A DNA stretch of 64,000 nt from Hydrogenophaga flava NBRC 102514 (GTDB lineage Bacteria > Pseudomonadota > Gammaproteobacteria > Burkholderiales > Burkholderiaceae_C): contig NZ_BCTF01000001.1 of assembly GCF_001571145.1 (NCBI RefSeq), positions 1-64,000 of the forward strand, given 5' to 3'. Every line of letters starts with the position of its first letter. The stretch's first letter is position 1. The position numbers and the translations under genes are program-made. Positions 36,295-45,279 of this stretch are shown piece by piece. The notes beneath the pieces are model-generated. The model saw nothing but the letters and a program-made list of their open reading frames with translations. It did not search any database and was not told where the DNA came from.

Positions 36295-38039
36295 CAGAAG
36301 GACTCCTCGACCACTTCAGTAACGATCTGCGGCTTGACGTTCATGTCCGGCTGCACGCCGAGGATGCGCAGGGTCTGCTGCACCGTTTCGCTGAACACCG
36401 GCGCCGCGACCAGTCCGCCGAAGTAGACCCCGTTGGAAGGTTCGTCGATCATCACCGCCACCACGATGCGCGGCTGCTCTATGGGCGCTATGCCCACGAA
36501 CCAGCTGCGGTACTTGTTGGCGGCGTAGCCCTTGCCCTCCTGCTTGTGGGCCGTGCCCGTCTTGCCGCCCACCGAATAGCCCATGGTCTGGGCCTTGGGT
36601 GCCGTGCCGCCCGGGCCGGTGGCCAGTTCCAGCATCTTGCGCACCGCCACCGCGTTCTTCTCGCTGAACACCCGCACGCCCGTGGCGGGCGCATCCGTCT
36701 TGAGCATGCTCACCGGGATCAGCTCGCCGTTGCGGGCGAAGATCGTGTAGGCCTGTGCCAGCTGGAACAGCGATGCCGACAGGCCATAGCCGTAGCTCAT
36801 GGTGGCCTGCTCGATGGGGCGCCAGGTCTTGTACGGGCGCAGACGGCCCGAGACGGCACCGGGGAAAGGCACCTGCGGCTTCTGGCCGAAGCCGGCCTGG
36901 GCGTAGGTCTCCCACATCTCGCGCGGGTGCATCTGCATCGCCATCTTGACGGTGCCGACGTTACTCGACTTCTGGATGATCTCGTTGACCGTCAGCACCT
37001 CGTGCGGGTGGGCGTCGCTGATGGTCGAGCCGCCGATGGTGACGCGTCCGGGCGCGGTCTGGATCTGCGTGGTGGGCCGGACCATGCCCTTCTCCAGCGC
37101 CAGCGCCGCGATGAAGGGCTTCATCGTGGAGCCGGGCTCGAAGCTGTCCGTCAGAACGCGGTTGCGAAGTTGCTCGCCGCTGAGGTTGACACGCCTGTTC
37201 GGGTTGTAGCTGGGGAAATTGGCCAGCGCCAGCACCTCGCCGGTCTGGGCGTCCAGCACGATCACGCTGCCAGCCTTGGCCTTGTTGCTCTTGACCGCCT
37301 CGCGCAGCTTCTCGTAGGCAAAGAACTGGACCTTGCTGTCGATGGACAGCTGCAGGTCCGGCCCGTCGACCGGCGGGATCACGTCGCGCACGTCCTCGAT
37401 GACCCGCCCCAGCCGGTCCTTGATCACCCGGCGCGAGCCGGCCTTGCCGGCCAGCTGGGAGTTGAAGGCCAGCTCGACACCCTCCTGGCCACGGTCTTCC
37501 ACGTTGGTGAAACCGACCACGTGCGCCGCGGCCTCCCCTTCGGGGTACTGGCGCTTGTATTCGCGGCGCTGGTAGATGCCCTTGATGCCCAGGGCCGCAA
37601 TCTCCTTGGCGATCGGCTCGTCAACCTGGCGCTTGACCCAGACAAAGGTCTTGTCTTCATTGGCCAGCTTCTTCCTCAGATCGCTCAGCGGCATTTCCAG
37701 CAGCTTTGCCAGGTCCTTGAGCTTGGGCTCGGACTTGTCCACATCCTCTGGAATGGCCCAGATGCTTTGCGCCACCACGCTGGAGGCGAGGATCAGGCCA
37801 TTGCGGTCCAGCACCCGGCCGCGGTTGGCCGGCAGTTCCAGCGTGCGGGCAAAACGCACCTCGCCCTGGCGCTGGAAGAACTCGTTGCCAAACACCTGCA
37901 CGTAAGCCGCCCGTGCGCCGAGACCAGCAAATGCCAGCGCCAGCAAGGCCACGACGAACTTGCTGCGCCAGACCGGCGTCTTGCTGGCCAGCAAGGGACT
38001 GGCGCTGTAGTTGATGGCGCGGTGCCCGGACTTGCTCAT
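36294..38039 (-). CDS. ftsI: Septal peptidoglycan transpeptidase FtsI (PBP3)
   Basis: FtsI crosslinks septal peptidoglycan together with FtsW. The 581 residues have a short cytoplasmic tail, one membrane anchor (VVALLALAFAGLGARAAYVQVF), a pedestal domain and a transpeptidase domain. The penicillin-binding motifs are the serine nucleophile in EPGSTMKPF, SSN in IQKSSNVGT and KTG in GGKTGTAHK. ATG at 38039 overlaps the ftsL stop by 4 bases. Confidence 0.97.
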   Translation of the reverse strand: MSKSGHRAINYSASPLLASKTPVWRSKFVVALLALAFAGLGARAAYVQVFGNEFFQRQGEVRFARTLELPANRGRVLDRNGLILASSVVAQSIWAIPEDVDKSEPKLKDLAKLLEMPLSDLRKKLANEDKTFVWVKRQVDEPIAKEIAALGIKGIYQRREYKRQYPEGEAAAHVVGFTNVEDRGQEGVELAFNSQLAGKAGSRRVIKDRLGRVIEDVRDVIPPVDGPDLQLSIDSKVQFFAYEKLREAVKSNKAKAGSVIVLDAQTGEVLALANFPSYNPNRRVNLSGEQLRNRVLTDSFEPGSTMKPFIAALALEKGMVRPTTQIQTAPGRVTIGGSTISDAHPHEVLTVNEIIQKSSNVGTVKMAMQMHPREMWETYAQAGFGQKPQVPFPGAVSGRLRPYKTWRPIEQATMSYGYGLSASLFQLAQAYTIFARNGELIPVSMLKTDAPATGVRVFSEKNAVAVRKMLELATGPGGTAPKAQTMGYSVGGKTGTAHKQEGKGYAANKYRSWFVGIAPIEQPRIVVAVMIDEPSNGVYFGGLVAAPVFSETVQQTLRILGVQPDMNVKPQIVTEVVEESF

Positions 38040-38338
38040 CGCGCACCCTCCGCCGCACCGGCCGCAGGCGCCGGCTCGTTGACGGTGACGTACTCGGTGA
38101 TGCCCGGCGTGACCGGGCGCATCTTGAGCTGGCGCACGGCCAGCTGCTGCACCCGGGCCGGCGTCGCCTGCTCGCGCTTCTGCACCGCCAGCTGCTCGTG
38201 ATCGGCCGCCAGGCGGTGCGCCTGGGCGTTGGCCTTGTCGATCGCCGTGTAAAGGCGGCGCGACTCGTACTGGGTATGCACCAGGTAGAAGGCACTGACC
38301 ATCACGGCCACCAGCAGCATCAGGTTGAGCCGGATCAT
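38036..38338 (-). CDS. ftsL: Cell division protein FtsL
   Basis: FtsL is a 100-residue bitopic protein that forms a complex with FtsB and FtsQ and activates FtsWI. It has one N-terminal membrane helix ([20 protein letters not shown]) and a periplasmic leucine-zipper-like coiled coil. Position between rsmH and ftsI, with 4-base overlaps on both sides, supports the call, since sequence conservation in this family is low. Confidence 0.93.
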   Translation of the reverse strand: MIRLNLMLLVAVMVSAFYLVHTQYESRRLYTAIDKANAQAHRLAADHEQLAVQKREQATPARVQQLAVRQLKMRPVTPGITEYVTVNEPAPAAGAAEGAR

Positions 38339-39264
38339 GCCGCCACCTCCGTGCGCGTGGCCACACGCATCACAGCACTGCGCGCACGCGGATTGGCCTC
38401 GACCTCGGCCTGAGAAGGCATCACCCTGTGCACCTCGGCCAGGCGCGTGGGCGCCGGCTCGGCGAAGGGCACGCGCCGGTCCACCACGGTGCGCGAATGG
38501 CGTGCCATGAACTGTTTGACCATGCGGTCTTCCAGCGAGTGGAAGCTGATCACGACCAGTCGACCTCCGGGACGCAAGACATGAAGGCTGTCCTCTAGCG
38601 CTTGTTGCAGCTCTTCAAGCTCGGCGTTGATGAAAATCCGAAAAGCCTGAAATGTGCGCGTCGCAGGGTCCTTGCCCGGCTCGCGGGTTTTGACCGCGCC
38701 AGCCACGACTTCGGCCAGCTCGCGGGTGGTTCGAAGAGGGCCCCGTTCCTGTCGGCGACGATCAATCGCCTTTGCAACCTGTTGAGCAAACCGTTCTTCG
38801 CCGTATTCACGGATGACCTCCGACAGGGTGGACACATCGGCTGTTTCCAGCCATTGGGCGACGCTCTGTCCGCGCGTGGTGTCCATGCGCATGTCCAGAG
38901 GACCGTCGTGACGAAAAGAAAAACCCCTTTCGGGGTCGTCGATCTGGGGAGAACTCACCCCCAGGTCCATCAACACCCCGTCCGCACTCTGCGGCCCCAG
39001 TTCGCCCAGCTGCCGGAAGCCCTGGTGACGGATGGCGAACCGAGGATCGGCAGCCGCCAGCGCATCGCCCACCGCGATCGCCTGCGGGTCCTTGTCGAAC
39101 GCCGTCAGCCGCCCCGAGGCGGCCAGCTGCCCCAGGATGGCGCGCGAATGTCCGCCACGGCCGAAGGTGGCATCCACGTAGTGGCCATCCGGCCGAACGG
39201 AGAGCGCTTCCACAGCCTCGTTCAGCAGTACGGTTTGGTGTACCCATGGGTCGTTCACCGCCAT
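38335..39264 (-). CDS. rsmH: 16S rRNA (cytosine(1402)-N(4))-methyltransferase
   Basis: RsmH methylates N4 of C1402 in the decoding centre of 16S rRNA. The 309 residues show the start [13 protein letters not shown], the SAM loop [14 protein letters not shown] and the conserved [19 protein letters not shown]. It is separated from mraZ by only two bases. Confidence 0.97.
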   Translation of the reverse strand: MAVNDPWVHQTVLLNEAVEALSVRPDGHYVDATFGRGGHSRAILGQLAASGRLTAFDKDPQAIAVGDALAAADPRFAIRHQGFRQLGELGPQSADGVLMDLGVSSPQIDDPERGFSFRHDGPLDMRMDTTRGQSVAQWLETADVSTLSEVIREYGEERFAQQVAKAIDRRRQERGPLRTTRELAEVVAGAVKTREPGKDPATRTFQAFRIFINAELEELQQALEDSLHVLRPGGRLVVISFHSLEDRMVKQFMARHSRTVVDRRVPFAEPAPTRLAEVHRVMPSQAEVEANPRARSAVMRVATRTEVAA

Positions 39265-39266
39265 CC

Positions 39267-39692
39267 TCAGAAACTGAAGTCCTTGAGGACATCGGGCATG
39301 GGCTTCTGCATTTCCTCAGCCTCTTTGGCGGCGTAGGACTGGGCATCCCAGAGTTCCAGATAGGAACCCATGCCCAACAACACGGCATCGCGGCTGATGC
39401 CGGCGGCGGCGCGCAGCTCGGGCGACACCAGTATCCGACCCGAGGCATCCATGTCGACGTCCATCGCGTTGCCCAGAAAAATGCGGCGCCACCACTGCGC
39501 ATCCATCGGCAGCGAGGCGATGCGGGCCCGGAACTTCTCCCACTCGTCGCGTGGGAATACCATCAGGCAGCCGTGAGGGTGTTTGGTGATGGTCAGCTGG
39601 CCGGACTGCGCGCTCAGGGCGTCCCGGTGCCGGGTCGGCATGGACAGCCGGCCTTTGGCATCGAGACTGAGAGAGGAAGCGCCTTGAAACAC
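39267..39692 (-). CDS. mraZ: Transcriptional regulator MraZ
   Basis: MraZ is an AbrB-like repressor that binds direct repeats upstream of its own gene and sets dcw cluster expression. The 141 residues hold two SpoVT/AbrB-type half-domains with the DXXXR-type signature seen as [15 protein letters not shown] and [14 protein letters not shown]. It is the first gene of the cluster. Four AGTG repeats spaced exactly 10 bp lie 22-55 bases upstream. Confidence 0.96.
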   Translation of the reverse strand: MFQGASSLSLDAKGRLSMPTRHRDALSAQSGQLTITKHPHGCLMVFPRDEWEKFRARIASLPMDAQWWRRIFLGNAMDVDMDASGRILVSPELRAAAGISRDAVLLGMGSYLELWDAQSYAAKEAEEMQKPMPDVLKDFSF

Positions 39693-39711
39693 CCGGAATC
39701 ACCCTGCTGAA

Positions 39712-39748
39712 AACACTTTTCACCACTTAATTGCACTTTTTTCCACTG
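39712..39748 (-). promoter_or_regulatory. MraZ operator: four direct repeats at 10-bp spacing
   Basis: On the minus strand AGTG occurs four times, at plus-strand positions 39714, 39724, 39734 and 39744 (read there as CACT), with AT-rich spacers; three of the four are preceded by A-A. MraZ binding sites in other bacteria are short GTG-containing direct repeats with one-helical-turn spacing, so this is very probably the autoregulatory site. Confidence 0.8.
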
Positions 39749-39963
39749 TAGCAGGAAAAGCAGTGGCTGCAAGCCTCGTTCGGCAGTTTTTTTCCAATGA
39801 AATCAATCACTTAGAACACATTTTGAAGCAATTTCAACTTCAAAATACGCAGCAAAAGCAAGCACTTACAGCGTGCTGTGAATGTGATGCTTGAAAACCC
39901 TGTTACACACAGGGTGGGCGACGGACGGCCAATGACACGGGCATGGCCTGCGAAAGGCCAATG
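39749..39963. other. Gene-free stretch upstream of mraZ
   Basis: With the operator and the hslU terminator this makes a 323-base gap between mraZ and hslU. It is markedly AT-richer than its surroundings and should hold the main dcw promoter. Candidate TTGAAA and TAAGTG elements can be picked out on the minus strand, but none is convincing. No open frame or RNA gene is seen. Confidence 0.5.
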
Positions 39964-39995
39964 AAAAATCCCGGCCACCCTGAAGGCGGCCGGGA
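39964..39995 (-). terminator. Rho-independent terminator downstream of hslU
   Basis: On the minus strand TCCCGGCC and GGCCGGGA form an 8-bp stem, extended by partly paired bases, followed by TTTTT. It begins 21 bases after the hslU stop and isolates hslVU from the dcw promoter. Confidence 0.85.
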
Positions 39996-40015
39996 CTGCA
40001 TGCCGGGAGCAGCCG

Positions 40016-41344
40016 TCAGAGGATGTAGCGGGAAAGATCCTGGTTGCGGCTGAGTTCGGCCAGCCGGCCGTTCACATAGGCCGCGTCAATGACCACGGCA
40101 CTGTTCTGCAGGGCCGTGGCACCGAAGCTGACCTCATCCAGCAGGTGCTCCATCACCGTCGCCAGGCGCCGGGCGCCGATGTTCTCGGTGCGCTCATTCA
40201 CATCGCAGGCAATCTGCGCGAGCTGGCGGATGCCGTCGGGCTTGAACTCCAGCGTCACCCCCTCGGTGGCCAGCAGCGCCTGGTACTGCTTGACCAGGCT
40301 GGCGTGGGTGCTGGTGAGGATGGCCTCGAAGTCGTCCACCGACAGCGACTGCAGCTCCACCCGGATCGGGAAACGCCCCTGCAGCTCGGGAATCAGGTCG
40401 CTGGGCTTGGCCAGATGAAAGGCCCCGCTGGCAATGAACAGGATGTGGTCGGTCTTGACCATGCCGTACTTGGTGGAGACGGTGGTGCCTTCAACCAGCG
40501 GCAGCAGGTCGCGCTGCACGCCTTGGCGGGACACCTCGGCACCGCCCGACTCGCTGCGCGAGGCGACCTTGTCGATCTCGTCGATGAAGACGATGCCGTT
40601 CTGCTCGGTGTTGTGCAGCGCACGCGTCCGCACATCTTCCTCGTTGACCAGCTTGCCGGCCTCTTCGTCGATCAGCAGCTTCATCGCCTCGGCGATCTTG
40701 AGCTTGCGCTTGCGGCGGCGCTCCTGCCCCATCTGGCTGAACATGCCGCGCAGCTGCTCGGCCATTTCTTCCATGCCAGCCGGCCCCATGACCTGCATGG
40801 CGGGCGCAGACTCGGCAAGGTCGATCTCGACCTCGCGGTCGTCCAGCTGCCCCTCGCGCAGCTTCTTGCGGAAGGTCTGCCGGGCCGTGCTGTCGGGGTT
40901 CGGCTGGGGTTCACCGGACACGCCGCGCGGCGGTGGCAGCAGCACGTCGAGGATGCGGTCTTCCGCTGCGTCCTCCGCGCGCATGCGCTGCTTGCGCATG
41001 TCGGACTCGCGCATCTGCTTCACCGCGATCTCGACCAGGTCGCGCACGATGCTGTCGACGTCTTTGCCCACATAGCCCACCTCAGTGAACTTGGTGGCCT
41101 CGACCTTGATGAAGGGCGCATCGGCCAGCTTGGCCAGACGGCGCGCGATCTCGGTCTTGCCGACCCCGGTGGGGCCAATCATCAGAATGTTCTTGGGGGT
41201 GATCTCGGGGCGCAGCTTCTCGTCGACCTGCTGGCGGCGCCAGCGGTTGCGCAGCGCGATGGCGACGGCGCGCTTGGCGCCGTTCTGGCCGATGATGAAG
41301 CGGTCGAGTTCGGAGACGATCTCCTGCGGGGTCATTGAAGACAT
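40016..41344 (-). CDS. hslU: HslU ATPase subunit of the HslVU protease
   Basis: HslU is the AAA+ unfoldase that feeds proteins to HslV. The 442 residues start [19 protein letters not shown] and contain Walker [15 protein letters not shown], Walker [13 protein letters not shown] and an I domain between. ATG at 41344 has GAGGTG about 9 bases upstream, inside the end of hslV. It ends next to a clear terminator. Confidence 0.97.
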   Translation of the reverse strand: MSSMTPQEIVSELDRFIIGQNGAKRAVAIALRNRWRRQQVDEKLRPEITPKNILMIGPTGVGKTEIARRLAKLADAPFIKVEATKFTEVGYVGKDVDSIVRDLVEIAVKQMRESDMRKQRMRAEDAAEDRILDVLLPPPRGVSGEPQPNPDSTARQTFRKKLREGQLDDREVEIDLAESAPAMQVMGPAGMEEMAEQLRGMFSQMGQERRRKRKLKIAEAMKLLIDEEAGKLVNEEDVRTRALHNTEQNGIVFIDEIDKVASRSESGGAEVSRQGVQRDLLPLVEGTTVSTKYGMVKTDHILFIASGAFHLAKPSDLIPELQGRFPIRVELQSLSVDDFEAILTSTHASLVKQYQALLATEGVTLEFKPDGIRQLAQIACDVNERTENIGARRLATVMEHLLDEVSFGATALQNSAVVIDAAYVNGRLAELSRNQDLSRYIL

Positions 41345-41347
41345 GAC

Positions 41348-41893
41348 TTAGAGCACCTCGACGGTGTGGTTCATGTTGGTGTAGATGCAGATCTCGCCCG
41401 CGATGGCCAGCGACTGCCGCACCACGTCCTCGGCGCTGAGTGCCGTGTGCTGCACCAGCGCCCGCGCCGCGGCCTGCGCGTAGGCACCTCCGGAGCCGAT
41501 GGCAACCACCCCGTGTTCGGGCTCCAGCACGTCCCCGTTGCCGGTGATGATCAGCGCGGCACTGCGGTCACCCACCGCCAGCATGGCTTCGAGCCGGCGC
41601 AGCACGCGGTCGGTGCGCCAGTCGCGCGTGAGGTCGATGGCCGCGCGCACCAGGTGGCCCTGGTGCTTCTCCAGCTTGGCCTCGAAGCGCTCGAACAGGG
41701 TGAAGGCGTCGGCAGTAGCACCGGCAAAACCTGCCAGCACCTGGTCGCGGTAGAGCTTGCGCACCTTGCGCGCGGTGCCCTTGACGACGACATTGCCAAG
41801 GGTGACCTGGCCGTCGCCGCCAATGGCGACCTGAACACCGTCGGGCGTCTCGCGGCGCACGCAGACGATGGTGGTTCCGTGAAAAGTGTCCAT
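41348..41893 (-). CDS. hslV: HslV proteolytic subunit of the HslVU protease
   Basis: HslV is a proteasome-like threonine peptidase. The 181-residue precursor begins [14 protein letters not shown]. The catalytic threonine is expected at residue 7, exposed by removal of a short propeptide that E. coli HslV lacks. [18 protein letters not shown] and the terminal NMNHTVEVL are typical. ATG at 41893 was chosen by this N-terminus. It is 3 bases from hslU. Confidence 0.96.
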   Translation of the reverse strand: MDTFHGTTIVCVRRETPDGVQVAIGGDGQVTLGNVVVKGTARKVRKLYRDQVLAGFAGATADAFTLFERFEAKLEKHQGHLVRAAIDLTRDWRTDRVLRRLEAMLAVGDRSAALIITGNGDVLEPEHGVVAIGSGGAYAQAAARALVQHTALSAEDVVRQSLAIAGEICIYTNMNHTVEVL

Positions 41894-42039
41894 ATCAGAA
41901 GGAATTGGAGACGGTAGGACCGCTATCAAGTCCAGACCGTCGCGTGAGGGATGAGTTCCTCAAAAGCACAGCGGAGCCAACTCCGCCAGGCTGCCCACTT
42001 GATGGGGTGAGTGAACCCTGTTGCTGCTGCGCAGAAAGA

Positions 42040-43923
42040 TCAGTCGTTCCTCACGACGACCTTGGCGTATTCGGTGATGCCAATGACATTGAAAAATGCC
42101 GACACAAGGCGGTGCACATCCACGAACTGCACGAGCCGCCCCGACGCATGGTGACCGGCCACCCAGTTCAGCAGCGTGCCAGCCGCGGAGAAGTCCACAC
42201 GGATCAGGTTGCGGCACGAAATGATCATGACATCGGCCCCCTGCAGCCGACGCTCGAGATCTTCCAGGGTGGCCTGCGGATCACCACGGATCTCGCCAGA
42301 CAGTTCCACCAGACCCAGGTGATTGAACTCCGTCGACGGGCCTTCGGCCCCCGACTCCGTCGTGTAGCCGGAAGAAACCGTCTCCCGCACCACCTCGCCC
42401 AGCACGGAGGCACCTTCGTCGGGGTCCACCGAGCCGTTGGTCATGGCCTTGAAGTGGCAGCGCGGGCGCTCCCACCCCGGCGGCGACACCTCGTAGGTGA
42501 CGCAGAAGTCCAGCGCGGTCAGTTCAAACTCGTCGGGCCGGTTCATCACCCGCAAAACGGCCATGCGCAACTCCCACCAGAGCTGCTCGACGTCCCGACG
42601 ACCCGAAGGCGTGAGCTGCTTGAGGACATCGCGCAGGTGGGGTGCGCCAACGAAGGAAATCTCAACCTCCTGGTCACCCCACAGCGTGAAGATACCCAGC
42701 AGCGCACGCGCCGCTTTCACGTCAACGGACTCCAGCTCTGTCCATTCCAGCACCCAGGGCTGGGGCGCCCGGAGCAGCACGTTCTGCAACGTGCCCACCG
42801 CGTGGGCATCCAGCTCGGGGTCGCAGGCCCAGGATGCCCGGGTCGGCGTGACAGACGGCTTGAAGGCCTTGCCGGTCATGGACGACACCAGTTCCGGCAT
42901 GTCATACCACTGAGGTGGCGAGCGGCCGAAGCGGTTCACAAAATCCACGGCACGGCTCTCGAACGGCGCCATCTGCCCGGTGGCCCGGTACAGATCAAAC
43001 AGGGCCAGCCAGTCGTCCAGCTGGTTCTCGCGCGGCCCGCCTTCTGCGATGGTGTCCTTGAGCCCCTGCTCGACGCCCGCATCGTCTCCGTTGGCGAAGC
43101 GAATGGCGGCTTCCTCGACCTCCGGGTCCTGGGCGATTTCGTGCACGTCCAGCGCATAGAAATGCGAGGCCGAGAAGCCGGACCCCGACCCGCCGCGAGC
43201 AGCGCCTGCGAGCGGCGCGCCCGAGGTTGGAGCCATCAGGCCGGTGCGCGCGGTCGATGGCACCGGGCCAGTGTCTGGACCCGACTTGGGCGGGGGAACC
43301 GTTTCGCGAAGCACCGGCACATTGCCCGGGGCTGGTACCGGGACCAGCGTTTTCGCGGCAGGCACCGACAGCGGCTGGGGTGGCGAGGTGGTGGCTTCAC
43401 CGCCGCTCAGTGTCGCTGCTTCGGTTTCGTTGTACTGCGCTTTCAGGCGCTTCTGCTCTTCCGTTTCCCTGGGGGGAAGCGGCTTGTCCACTTTGCGCTC
43501 CAGGGGCGTTCCCCCGGTGGTGTGAGCCCCGGAGTTGGGCCCTCCGGTCACCAGCGAATCCGGCCCCTTGGTCTTCCACCACTGCATCGACATCTGGGCT
43601 TCGATCTCGTCGATCTTCTTGAGCGTCATCGCCCGGTCGTCGGGCTTCGAAGGAAGACTGCTCTGGAAAAAAGAGGGTCGGACGCCCTGGGCCCCGTCCA
43701 CGGCGCCCTCGCGGCTGCGAATCTTGCGCAGCATGTCGAACTCGCGCTTGCGCACGAAGTCGTTGCGGCGCTTGCGCTCGATCATCTCCTTGAGCGCGGC
43801 CTTGTTGTATTCGCTCTCCCGGTCGGCGCTGCGGGTGTCCAGATCCGCCCAGCTCGTGGTCGGATGACGCACGAACTTCACCACCTTGGACAGAAAGCCG
43901 CCGCTGGAATCGTCCTTGGACAT
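42040..43923 (-). CDS. Large STAS-domain protein of unknown role
   Basis: This 627-residue soluble protein starts with a basic helical segment (residues about 40-70), has a long disordered Pro/Ala/Gly/Ser-rich middle (about 125-245) and ends in a STAS-like region: VELSGEIRGDP (about 540) then VMIISCRNLIRVDFSAAGTLLNW. STAS domains bind partners or nucleotides in anti-sigma antagonists and transporters. The serine phosphorylated in classical antagonists is replaced here by the RVDFSAAG context. A second STAS-like segment may lie around residues 375-420. It is 39 bases downstream of dksA on the same strand. Confidence 0.7.
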   Translation of the reverse strand: MSKDDSSGGFLSKVVKFVRHPTTSWADLDTRSADRESEYNKAALKEMIERKRRNDFVRKREFDMLRKIRSREGAVDGAQGVRPSFFQSSLPSKPDDRAMTLKKIDEIEAQMSMQWWKTKGPDSLVTGGPNSGAHTTGGTPLERKVDKPLPPRETEEQKRLKAQYNETEAATLSGGEATTSPPQPLSVPAAKTLVPVPAPGNVPVLRETVPPPKSGPDTGPVPSTARTGLMAPTSGAPLAGAARGGSGSGFSASHFYALDVHEIAQDPEVEEAAIRFANGDDAGVEQGLKDTIAEGGPRENQLDDWLALFDLYRATGQMAPFESRAVDFVNRFGRSPPQWYDMPELVSSMTGKAFKPSVTPTRASWACDPELDAHAVGTLQNVLLRAPQPWVLEWTELESVDVKAARALLGIFTLWGDQEVEISFVGAPHLRDVLKQLTPSGRRDVEQLWWELRMAVLRVMNRPDEFELTALDFCVTYEVSPPGWERPRCHFKAMTNGSVDPDEGASVLGEVVRETVSSGYTTESGAEGPSTEFNHLGLVELSGEIRGDPQATLEDLERRLQGADVMIISCRNLIRVDFSAAGTLLNWVAGHHASGRLVQFVDVHRLVSAFFNVIGITEYAKVVVRND

Positions 43924-43962
43924 GGATCAGGGTATGAGAGTGTTCCGCTGGAAAGGCCGCAA

Positions 43963-44955
43963 TCAGTCGCCAAACATTTTCTGCTTGAGCTCGCGCCGCT
44001 GTTGTGCCTCCAGCGACAGGCTGGCGGTCGGACGCGCCATCAGGCGACCCACACCAATCGGCTCACCCGTCTCTTCGCAGTACCCGTAGTCGCCCGAGTC
44101 GATGCGTGCAATGGCCTGCTCGATCTTCTTGAGCAGCTTGCGCTCCCGGTCACGGGTGCGCAGCTCCAGCGCATGCTCTTCCTCAATCGTCGCGCGGTCG
44201 GCGGGGTCGGGAACCACAACAGTGTCTTCGCGCAGGTGCTCGGTGGTTTCGCCGGCGTTGGCCAGCATGTCTTCCTTGAGCTGGGACAGCTTTCGACGGA
44301 AGAAAGCGAGCTGCACGTCGTTCATGTACTCCGAATCGGGCATGGACTGGACGTCCTGATCGGTCAGTTGTTCGACCGGCAGGGACTTCCAGTTGTTGGC
44401 ACGTTTCGGGTCTTTCTGGATGGCGGTGGGCGCGGGAGCAGTCATCACACGTTCGTTCGATAAAGAGAAGGTCGCCTTGGCGGCGTTGGGAGCATGGGTC
44501 GGAACGACCGCAGCCTGTGTCATCTGTTCCATCATCACTTTCTTGGCGGCCCGTTTGCCCAAAGGGCGTGGCGTCGGCTCGATGATGATGGGCGCCGGAA
44601 CGGCCACGGGGGGCGGCACGACCGTCGTCTTCTGTTTGGTCACTGCCTTGGCCGGGGGCGCCGGCATCTTGACTGGTACCGGCTTGCTGGCCGGCTTCGC
44701 TGCAGCCTTGGGAGCCGACACCGGTTTGGCAGAAGCCACCGCTTTGGGCGCAGCAGCTTTCTTCGCTGCGGGGACGGCGGTTTTGGTGGCCACTTTGGTC
44801 ACGGGTTTGCCAACCGCCGTCTTGGCACTGGCTGGCTTTGCCGCGGTTTTCGCAGCCGCCTTGGAAGCCGGAGCCACAGCAGACGCGGACCGCCCCTTGC
44901 CGGCCGACGCGGCGGGGTTGCGATTCTTCGCGGTGGGGGTGGCCGGGGCTTTCAC
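43963..44955 (-). CDS. dksA: DksA-family RNA polymerase factor with long basic N-terminus
   Basis: DksA binds the RNA polymerase secondary channel and, with ppGpp, controls rRNA and amino-acid promoters. The C-terminal 140 residues match DksA: coiled coil with DPADRAT tip (about 250-256) and LELRTRDRERKLLKKIE. The zinc finger keeps only Cys293 (YGYCEETGEPIG...LSLEAQQR), so it cannot hold zinc in the classical way. Residues 1-180 are a Lys/Ala/Pro-rich, H1-like extension. GTG at 44955 was chosen because AGGAG lies 7 bases upstream; an in-frame ATG at 45240 would add 95 residues. Confidence 0.9.
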   Translation of the reverse strand: MKAPATPTAKNRNPAASAGKGRSASAVAPASKAAAKTAAKPASAKTAVGKPVTKVATKTAVPAAKKAAAPKAVASAKPVSAPKAAAKPASKPVPVKMPAPPAKAVTKQKTTVVPPPVAVPAPIIIEPTPRPLGKRAAKKVMMEQMTQAAVVPTHAPNAAKATFSLSNERVMTAPAPTAIQKDPKRANNWKSLPVEQLTDQDVQSMPDSEYMNDVQLAFFRRKLSQLKEDMLANAGETTEHLREDTVVVPDPADRATIEEEHALELRTRDRERKLLKKIEQAIARIDSGDYGYCEETGEPIGVGRLMARPTASLSLEAQQRRELKQKMFGD

Positions 44956-45279
44956 AAAGGATCTCCTCTCAGTGCCTGACGCTGCCTGGTGGCGGGGTGG
45001 CGTGCTGACCGGGGTGGCGCCCCTGACCGCATCGCTTTGCTCGGCCGAAACCGGCTGGTTTGTGGTTATACCCCGTTTGCGAACGTCGGTAGTGCCGGCC
45101 TGCCTCTGCTGGCGTGCAGAAGACTCGGGTGCGCGGCGGGCTGCCGACTTGGGCGGCGATTGTAACGACGCGGCCCTCGAAGACACTGACGCTGGATCCG
45201 AGGGAAAACCCAGGCTCTGGAGAAGCGAGACAAACAGCATCAGGGGCTCCGTTCCCGCTTGGTTGGCACGGTCCCCCGC
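44956..45279. other. dksA upstream region
   Basis: This 324-base gap between the COG0523 GTPase gene and dksA holds the dksA leader. On the minus strand a TACAAT box (45159-45164) and a TATAAC box (45065-45070) are candidate -10 elements, about 204 and 110 bases before the GTG. The dksA frame stays open through the whole region. No terminator for the upstream gene is evident. Confidence 0.4.
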
